DNA of 11,704 bases from NCBI GenBank assembly GCA_022360235.1, contig JAKSDE010000411.1, forward strand, positions 1-11,704, given 5' to 3'. Position numbers and translations under genes: made by a program. The DNA is from Cytophagales bacterium (GTDB lineage Bacteria; Bacteroidota; Bacteroidia; Cytophagales; Amoebophilaceae). The notes beneath the pieces are model-generated. The model had not been told where the DNA came from and ran no database searches. It saw only the letters and a list, made by a program, of their open reading frames with translations. Positions 6,664-11,704 of this stretch are shown here, one piece after another (the first letter of the stretch is position 1; the number at the start of each line of letters is the position of its first letter).

Positions 6664-6667
6664 AGAT

Positions 6668-7990
6668 ATGAAGAAAATACCTTCACATATTCAAATTTTG
6701 ATAGGACTAGGCTTGGGGCTCATTTTTGCTATTGTAAGTATAAAGTTAGGCTGGCCTACTTCATTTACTATAAACTACATCAAGCCATTCGGAGACGTCT
6801 TTTTGAATAGCTTGAAGATGATAGCTATTCCCCTCATTATCGCCTCACTTGTTATAGGCGTGAATAGTATCGAAGATGTAACAAAGCTTTCAAGAATTGG
6901 AGGTAAAACTTTTCTTATCTATACTTCTACCACCGTTTTGGCGGTTACACTTGGCCTCATTATTGTGAATATCATAAAGCCAGGAAAAGTAATTCCTGAA
7001 CAGACGAGAGATAAACTCATGGCCTTGTATGCCAAAGAAGCTGAACAAAGTAGCATTACTGCAAAAGAAGTTAAGAAAGAAGGTCCGCTAAATTTTTTAG
7101 TAGATATGATCCCCTCTAATTTATTTGAGGCACTAGGAAACAATCTGAATCTCTTACAAGTTGTATTAGTGGCTATCATTTTTGGTATAGCGCTACTGAA
7201 AGTCTCTGCTAGGAAAAGAAAGCCTATCATATTATTGCTTGAAGGAGTGAATGATGTTATCATAGAAGTAATCAAATTTATCATGAAATTAGCTCCTTTT
7301 GGTGTTTTTGCACTTATTGCTTCCTTACTCGTAGAATTGGCAGGTGACGGCAATCCCAATGAGGTATTTGGTATCCTTTACGCACTTTTATGGTATGCTT
7401 CCACAGTTGTTTTTGGTTTAGCAATTATGATTTTTGTGATCTACCCACTTATTTTAAAGTCATTTACTAAAGTAAAATATCTTGCTTTTTTAAAAGGGAT
7501 ACGACCTGCTCAATTATTAGCATTTGCCACAAGCTCAAGTTCTGCTACCTTACCAGTTACGATGGAAAGGGCTGAAAAGCATTTAGGGGTTTCTGAAGAG
7601 ATTAGCAGTTTTGTTTTACCCCTTGGGGCAACCGTAAATATGGACGGTACAGCACTTTATCAGTCCATCGCTATTGTCTTCATTGCACAGGCTTTAGGGA
7701 AAGAGCTATCCACTGCAGCGCAACTAATGATTATACTCCAAGTTGTTATTTCTTCTGTAGGTGTAGCAGGTGTTCCTGGCGTTAGTATTGTCACTACTGT
7801 GATGATACTACAATTAACGGGCGTACCTGTGGAAGGCTTGGCCTTAGTGTTAGCGCCTGACAGAATATTGGATATGTGTCGAACTGCTACAAACATCACA
7901 GGAGATGCTGTGGTAGCAGTATTGGTAGCAAGCTCTGAGGGGGAACTTGAAGCAGGCATTCATGAAAAACTTTTAGAAGATGATACTTAA
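6668..7990 (+). CDS. Dicarboxylate/amino acid:cation symporter (DAACS, SLC1 family), probable glutamate/aspartate transporter
   Basis: A 440-residue inner-membrane secondary transporter of the GltP/GltPh fold, carrying acidic amino acids or C4-dicarboxylates with Na+ or H+. Hydrophobic segments cover almost the whole chain. Hairpin 1 carries the serine-rich loop TSSSSATLP (288-296), TM7 has NMDGT (324-328), and TM8 has DRILDMCRTATNITGD (398-413). By alignment to GltPh, D402, R405 and N409 match substrate-contacting D394, R397 and N401, and D413 matches Na+-site D405. The retained Arg points to an acidic side chain on the substrate. A charged insert at about 117-140 lies between TM3 and TM4, a region variable in the family. 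ATG at 6668 gives a normal MKKIPSHIQILIGLGLG start. It follows the relic-filled gap and has no functional partner beside it. In an intracellular bacterium, uptake of host amino acids is a plausible role; the exact substrate and ion are not provable here. Confidence 0.93.
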   Translation: MKKIPSHIQILIGLGLGLIFAIVSIKLGWPTSFTINYIKPFGDVFLNSLKMIAIPLIIASLVIGVNSIEDVTKLSRIGGKTFLIYTSTTVLAVTLGLIIVNIIKPGKVIPEQTRDKLMALYAKEAEQSSITAKEVKKEGPLNFLVDMIPSNLFEALGNNLNLLQVVLVAIIFGIALLKVSARKRKPIILLLEGVNDVIIEVIKFIMKLAPFGVFALIASLLVELAGDGNPNEVFGILYALLWYASTVVFGLAIMIFVIYPLILKSFTKVKYLAFLKGIRPAQLLAFATSSSSATLPVTMERAEKHLGVSEEISSFVLPLGATVNMDGTALYQSIAIVFIAQALGKELSTAAQLMIILQVVISSVGVAGVPGVSIVTTVMILQLTGVPVEGLALVLAPDRILDMCRTATNITGDAVVAVLVASSEGELEAGIHEKLLEDDT

Positions 7991-8158
7991 CCAGCTTCTC
8001 ACCGTATTAATGATAGCTTAGTTCTTGAAAATTTTTGGAAGAGGCCAAGCATAGCTTTGGGGGAAGGTTGTGTGTAAACTTTTAAGGAGGAACTTCTGTG
8101 GAGTAAGGTAGATAGAAAACACCTGTTCTTAAGCTTTGTATCTTTCCTCAGTTTGTGA
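7991..8158 (+). pseudogene. Possible decayed reading frame between symporter and NifU-like gene
   Basis: Starting right after the symporter stop, one plus-strand frame reads HRINDSLVLENFWKRPSIA, hits one TAA (8069-8071), then reads TFKEELLWSKVDRKHLFLS and ends at TGA 8156-8158. SLVLENFW followed by a K.EELLW-like stretch faintly recalls the end of a DDE transposase of the IS3 type, but the spacing is wrong and I cannot confirm it. No promoter or terminator stands out in this 190-bp gap. Treat it as a weak hint of another mobile-element relic. Confidence 0.2.
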
Positions 8159-8180
8159 AGTGTTTTATGAAATTAAAAAA

Positions 8181-8759
8181 ATGAAAACAAAAAAGGTTAT
8201 TATTTATCTAGAGGCTAACCCTAATCCTAGCTCTTTAAAATTTGTTGCTAACTATATGTTACTTCCACCAGGAGAAAGCTATGATTTCCCTACGCCTGAC
8301 AGTACTGAGCATGCCCCTCTTGCTAAAGCACTATTTGCATTCAAGTATATAAAACGTGTGTTTTATATGAGTAACTTTATTACTCTTACTAAGGCAGATG
8401 AGTTTATGTGGGAAGATATTCAAGATGAACTAAGAAGTTTTATTATCAAGTATTTGGAAGAAGGTAAGCCTTTATTGCTAGCCCATGAAAATGAGGTTAA
8501 TGACACCCTAGTTGCGCAAGAAGAAACAGCGGTAGAGGGGAAAATTAAAGAGATCTTAGATAAATACATAAAACCTGTTGTTGAACAAGATGGAGGAGCT
8601 ATTAGCTTCCATTCATTTAAAAATAACACTTTAAAAGTGCTTCTACAAGGCGCATGCAGTGGTTGTCCTTCTTCTACCATTACTTTAAAAGTAGGCATTG
8701 AAAATCTTCTTAAAAAGATGGTGCCAGAAGTTGAAGTTGTTGAGGCTGAAGGTATTTAA
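8181..8759 (+). CDS. NifU-like iron-sulfur cluster scaffold/carrier (Nfu N-domain plus NifU C-domain)
   Basis: Nfu-type proteins receive Fe-S clusters and pass them to client enzymes in the cytoplasm. The 192-residue product has the N-terminal Nfu scaffold domain at about residues 5-98 (YLEANPNPSSLKFVAN, then the LAKALFAFKYIKRVFYMSNF stretch) and the C-terminal NifU domain at about 118-187 (VVEQDGGAISF, then GACSGCPSS). Its cluster-binding cysteines are C159 and C162 (CSGC). ATG at 8181 is preferred over TTG at 8136 because MKTKKVIIYLEANPNPSSLKF is a family-like start and the extra 15 residues are not. It is separated from the symporter by 190 bp and from the next gene by 294 bp. MutY in this window is one possible client of the assembly pathway in general terms; no direct link is implied. 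The key cysteines and domain order are intact. Confidence 0.93.
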   Translation: MKTKKVIIYLEANPNPSSLKFVANYMLLPPGESYDFPTPDSTEHAPLAKALFAFKYIKRVFYMSNFITLTKADEFMWEDIQDELRSFIIKYLEEGKPLLLAHENEVNDTLVAQEETAVEGKIKEILDKYIKPVVEQDGGAISFHSFKNNTLKVLLQGACSGCPSSTITLKVGIENLLKKMVPEVEVVEAEGI

Positions 8760-8764
8760 TGATA

Positions 8765-8854
8765 TAGAATAACACACCTCTCAAACACTTAAGAGATGCT
8801 TAAATTGCGATTTTTAACTAAAAGTTGTATTAAAATGTTCACAGATAACAACAT
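8765..8854 (+). mobile_element. Solo end of the same IS1595-like element (leader only)
   Basis: From TAGAATAACACACC at 8765 through ACAACAT at 8854 the sequence matches the minus-strand end of the 6079-6327 element with about 8 mismatches in 90 nt by hand alignment and no gaps. It starts 5 nt after the NifU-like stop. The position of the transposase ATG is changed to ATT (8853-8855) and similarity ends there. I could not find the matching opposite end before the DUF4293 gene, nor a target duplication, so this is a truncated relic. In the opposite strand both copies can be read as a short frame ending NLSIS, but the terminal repeat and start-codon alignment favour an element leader. Confidence 0.68.
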
Positions 8855-9053
8855 TGAACCTCTTTCGAAACTCGATTGCTTCAAGACCTTCCCCACTGTG
8901 ATACATGGGTGTTCATTGCTGAAAAAATGCTAAAACGCTATACTACTGCTACAAATATAGAGAGCCGATTGGTCGAAAGTAGAATTTATCTTCTCTTAAA
9001 CTTTCTTTTTACTATATTTTATTGTTATTTTGTGCTTCAAAATAGATCCTATG

Positions 9054-9536
9054 ATGCTTCAAAGAATTCAATCAATTTTTCTGTTCATCTTAGCTGTTAC
9101 GATGGTTACGATGTTTCATTACCCTGTTTGGACTAAAATAGACGCCACAGAAGGGTATGTCTATACTATGTATGTAACTCATTTTGAGCAATTCAATGGC
9201 GAAGGAGAGATAGTGAACACTGTCCTTTACCCTTATGTTCTTATGGGAGTATTAGCAGGAATTTCAGCAGGGATCGCTTTATGCGAGATCTTTTTATATA
9301 GACATAGACAAATACAGATAAAATTAGGCGCATTCAACTCATTAATTATAGCTGCTTTGATAGGGTTAGCACTCTATCTTTCTACGCAAGATGAGAAGGT
9401 TATCTTACCTAATGAGAAAGGGACGTATAAACTAGGATTTATATTACCTGCTATAGCCATCATCTGTAATGTTATAGCAGATCGACTTATTAAGAGAGAT
9501 GAGAAGTTGGTCCAGTCAGTGAATCGGATGAGATAA
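9054..9536 (+). CDS. DUF4293 family four-helix membrane protein
   Basis: A 160-residue integral membrane protein of the Bacteroidota-specific DUF4293 family; the function is not known to me. Four hydrophobic segments are visible at about residues 7-26, 58-82, 92-110 and 126-145. A polar extracytoplasmic-looking loop lies between the first two (WTKIDATEGYVYTMYVTHFE). Family marks are the start MLQRIQSIFLF and the basic C-terminus RDEKLVQSVNRMR. The ATG at 9054 is chosen because M-L/I-QRIQS is the usual N-terminus; ATG at 9051 is directly beside it, and TTG at 9030 would add 8 uncharacteristic residues. It stands alone between NifU-like and glmS genes on the same strand. No charged pores or catalytic motifs are evident. 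Confidence 0.87.
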   Translation: MLQRIQSIFLFILAVTMVTMFHYPVWTKIDATEGYVYTMYVTHFEQFNGEGEIVNTVLYPYVLMGVLAGISAGIALCEIFLYRHRQIQIKLGAFNSLIIAALIGLALYLSTQDEKVILPNEKGTYKLGFILPAIAIICNVIADRLIKRDEKLVQSVNRMR

Positions 9537-9679
9537 TTAGGACCGTAGCTATGGGTGAAATATAGGGGGGAAAGAGCGTACATGTATCATAAAGAATGTA
9601 TAATGTATAGGGTGTAAGCGTACAGAGATGGTAAATTACATGCTTATGAAATGCTAGCTTCTTTTTCCACAATTCCTTC

Positions 9680-9687
9680 TATATTTG
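9680..9687 (+). promoter_or_regulatory. Candidate Bacteroidota -7 promoter box before glmS
   Basis: TATATTTG matches all fixed positions of the Bacteroidota -7 consensus TAnnTTTG and would place transcription start about 33 nt before the glmS ATG. A clear -33 TTG element at the usual distance is not visible. The rest of the 190-bp gap between the DUF4293 gene and glmS shows no gene, hairpin or glmS-ribozyme-like core. Confidence 0.4.
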
Positions 9688-9726
9688 TAAAAAATAATAC
9701 GATTCTTATTTGAAGATTCTCAACCT

Positions 9727-11562
9727 ATGTGTGGAATTATTGCCTATACAGGACCTAGAGCGGCCTATCCAGTCATCTTAAAAGGCTTAAGGCGACTCGA
9801 GTATAGAGGGTATGATAGTGCAGGAATAGCTTTACTCAATGGGGGGCTCGAAGTTTATAAAAAAGGAGGGAAAGTTGCGTCGTTAGAGACCCTTACAAAA
9901 GACAAGCAGTTAATAGGTAACACAGGCATTGGCCATACACGATGGGCTACGCACGGAGAGCCCAATGATGTCAATGCGCACCCTCATCTTTCTTTTTCAG
10001 AAGCGTTTGTGATCGTTCACAATGGTATTATTGAAAACTACAGTGCTTTAAGACAAGACCTCCTTAACAAAGGTTATGTATTTAAGAGTAAAACAGACAC
10101 AGAAGTACTGATCAACTTTATTGAAGACATCCAAAAGAGTAACTATTGTGAGCTAGAGGAAGCCGTAAGGCTAGCCCTTACAAAAATTGTAGGAGCGTAT
10201 GCGATTGTAATCATCGCGAAAGACCTTCCTAATACCCTCATTGCTGCTAGAAAAGGAAGCCCTATGGTGATTGGCGTAGGGGAGAATGAGTTTTTTATTG
10301 CTTCAGATGCTACTCCCATCATTGAGTATACGAATGAAGTAGTATTTATCAATGACTATGAAATTGCTTTAATCAAAGATAACCATCTTACGATCAAAGA
10401 TATTGAAGATGCCCCACTTACTCCTTATATTCAAAATTTGGATATAGAACTAGAGGCGATAGAGAAAGGTGGGTTTGATCACTTTATGTTAAAAGAGATT
10501 TTCGAACAACCTAAGTCTATCGGCGATTGCATGCGAGGCCGCTTAAATGTAGCCAACGAACAACTTGTATTGGGGGGCTTTAGGAAGTATGGCACGAAAC
10601 TAACGAATGCCAATAGAATTATCATGGTAGCTTGTGGTACTTCATGGCACGCAGGCTTAGTGGCAGAATATTTTTTTGAAGAGTTTTGCAGAATTCCTGT
10701 GGAAGTCGAATATGCTTCTGAGTTTAGATATAGAAATCCTGTTATCAATCAAGGAGATGTTGTGTTTGCTATTTCCCAGTCTGGCGAAACAGCTGATACC
10801 TTGGCAGCAGTTGAACTAGCTAAAGCAAAAGGCGCTATTATTTTTGGTATTTGTAATGTAGTAGGCTCTTCTATTACTAGAGTTACGCACGAAGGTGCTT
10901 ATACGCATGCAGGCCCTGAAGTTGGAGTAGCCAGTACCAAGGCCTTTACAGCACAGTTGACCACGCTTATGATGATTGTCCTCAAGCTAGCACAGGAACG
11001 CGGTACGATTACAAAGGAAACTTTCAAAGAACTACTTACAGCGTTAGCATCCATTCCTTCTAAAGTTGCAAAAGCTTTACAACTGAATGAACAGGTTAAA
11101 TACATTGCTAAGTTGTTGAAGGATGCCAGTAACTTTCTCTATCTGGGTAGGAGTTATAACTTTCCTGTAGCACTCGAAGGGGCGTTAAAGCTTAAAGAAA
11201 TCTCCTATATTCATGCAGAAGGGTATCCTGCTGCAGAAATGAAACATGGCCCCATCGCCCTCATCGATGAAGATATGCCTGTAGTATTTATTGCTACAAA
11301 AGATAGTTCCTACGATAAAATTATCTCAAATATAGAAGAAGTAAAAGCACGCAAAGGGAAGGTGATTGCAGTGGTTTCGGAAGGGGATAGCGTCGTTTCT
11401 CAATTAGCTGATTATGTGATTGAAATTCCTCCTACTCACCAAGCCCTCATACCCATAGTTGCTGTAATTCCCCTCCAACTGCTTTCTTACCATATCGCTG
11501 TGATGCGAGGATGCAACGTAGACCAGCCTCGAAATTTGGCCAAGTCTGTGACAGTAGAGTAA
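9727..11562 (+). CDS. glmS: Glutamine--fructose-6-phosphate aminotransferase (isomerizing)
   Basis: GlmS makes glucosamine-6-phosphate from fructose-6-phosphate and glutamine, the entry to UDP-GlcNAc for envelope sugars. The 611 residues match full family length. The N-terminal class-II amidotransferase domain begins MCGIIAYTG, so after Met removal Cys is the N-terminal nucleophile; RRLEYRGYDSAGIA (22-35), HTRWATHGEPN (70-80) and HNGIIENY (98-105) complete the glutamine site. Two SIS sugar-phosphate domains follow: CGTSWHAG (303-310), SQSGETADT (350-358) and STKAF (403-407) in the first; LGRSYNFPVALEGALKLKE (473-491) and EMKHGP (504-509) in the second. E490 corresponds to the catalytic Glu of the isomerase, and K606 in PRNLAKSVTVE to the Schiff-base Lys. 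It has its own upstream gap with a candidate promoter, and no amino-sugar gene lies beside it in the window. Confidence 0.97.
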   Translation: MCGIIAYTGPRAAYPVILKGLRRLEYRGYDSAGIALLNGGLEVYKKGGKVASLETLTKDKQLIGNTGIGHTRWATHGEPNDVNAHPHLSFSEAFVIVHNGIIENYSALRQDLLNKGYVFKSKTDTEVLINFIEDIQKSNYCELEEAVRLALTKIVGAYAIVIIAKDLPNTLIAARKGSPMVIGVGENEFFIASDATPIIEYTNEVVFINDYEIALIKDNHLTIKDIEDAPLTPYIQNLDIELEAIEKGGFDHFMLKEIFEQPKSIGDCMRGRLNVANEQLVLGGFRKYGTKLTNANRIIMVACGTSWHAGLVAEYFFEEFCRIPVEVEYASEFRYRNPVINQGDVVFAISQSGETADTLAAVELAKAKGAIIFGICNVVGSSITRVTHEGAYTHAGPEVGVASTKAFTAQLTTLMMIVLKLAQERGTITKETFKELLTALASIPSKVAKALQLNEQVKYIAKLLKDASNFLYLGRSYNFPVALEGALKLKEISYIHAEGYPAAEMKHGPIALIDEDMPVVFIATKDSSYDKIISNIEEVKARKGKVIAVVSEGDSVVSQLADYVIEIPPTHQALIPIVAVIPLQLLSYHIAVMRGCNVDQPRNLAKSVTVE

Positions 11563-11704
11563 GGAGTGCATCCATCAAGCTTACAGAGCATTTTCGCTTG
11601 TTTACCACCCCTGCCCCTCACCCACCTAAAACTCGGAACTTATTTTTCAGCGCTTAAACAGACAAAATACTGGTAGAAATACCAAAAAAGTAGTAAATTT
11701 GAGC

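Larger units (their letters stand above)
5362..6667. other. 1.3-kb gap without an intact gene, built of repeats and relics
   Basis: No uninterrupted gene is visible on either strand. Reading left to right: a stem-rich stretch (5488-5615), dispersed repeat copy B (5643-5840), a motif at 5905-5919 (TTTTGCAACAGTCTC) that looks like the terminal repeat of an IS5-type element, a 7-bp hairpin at 5938-5958 (TTACACT/AGTGTAA), an internally deleted insertion sequence (6079-6327) with its 8-bp target duplication, and a frame relic (6487-6663) ending 4 nt before the symporter. Two short open stretches, 5397-5498 and 5983-6061, show no family resemblance and are not called. I saw no tRNA-like T-loop sequence and no convincing terminator (stem followed by a T run) after ssb. 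Confidence 0.7.

Noticed and set aside
8876..9136. 86-codon plus-strand open frame (LPHCDTWVFIAEKMLKRY...) upstream of the DUF4293 gene
   Set aside because: It overlaps the DUF4293 start in another frame, has no family resemblance, begins just after the solo element end, and its hydrophobic tail reflects AT-rich sequence.
9537..9726. Possible glmS ribozyme or leader element before glmS
   Set aside because: No conserved ribozyme core or extended pairing is visible, and this riboswitch is not expected in Bacteroidota.
11626..11646. Possible third partial copy of the dispersed repeat (shared AGTTCCGAGTT in reverse complement)
   Set aside because: Only 11 identical bases next to the window edge, without the GATAGGGGACTGTAG core.

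Overview
The window reads as a piece of a small, AT-rich Bacteroidota genome of the Cytophagales type. It most resembles an obligate intracellular symbiont of the Candidatus Amoebophilus / Cardinium group; that placement is inference from gene content, since no search was run. Lineage pointers are the tiny basic AURKAIP1/COX24-type protein next to an RNase G gene, a DUF4293 membrane protein, a two-domain NifU-like protein, mutY directly followed by ssb, absence of Shine-Dalgarno sequences at most starts, and one good match to the Bacteroidota -7 promoter box (TAnnTTTG) before glmS. Decayed insertion sequences between housekeeping genes fit a symbiont genome with many mobile-element relics.

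Layout. Positions 1-3631 are transcribed leftwards: HU-type DNA-binding protein, a TPR protein, a 29-residue ribosome-type basic protein, ribonuclease G (rng) and the 5' part of trmD, which runs off the left edge. This is a DNA-packaging, RNA-processing and tRNA-modification block. From 3779 everything is transcribed rightwards: mutY and ssb (DNA repair and replication, 11 nt apart), then about 1.3 kb without an intact gene (5362-6667), then a dicarboxylate/amino acid:cation symporter, a NifU-like Fe-S scaffold, a DUF4293 membrane protein and glmS. The 1.3 kb gap holds a stem-rich 128-nt stretch, one copy of a dispersed repeat whose inverted partner lies at 3070-3313, a 249-bp internally deleted insertion sequence with terminal inverted repeats and an 8-bp target duplication, and a reading-frame relic abutting the symporter. 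A lone end of the same insertion sequence lies between the NifU-like gene and the DUF4293 gene.

How the genes fit together. Most are core functions: RNA turnover, oxidative-damage repair, replication, Fe-S cluster assembly (MutY itself carries a [4Fe-4S] cluster) and entry into amino-sugar synthesis. The symporter keeps all the residues that bind acidic amino acids in its family, so uptake of glutamate or aspartate from a host is a reasonable inference. I see no CRISPR array, tRNA, rRNA, defence island, toxin system or prophage. The most interesting material is the insertion-sequence relics, the paired repeats with conserved ends and different middles, and the possible structured RNA downstream of ssb. 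I do not see a convincing undescribed multi-gene system.
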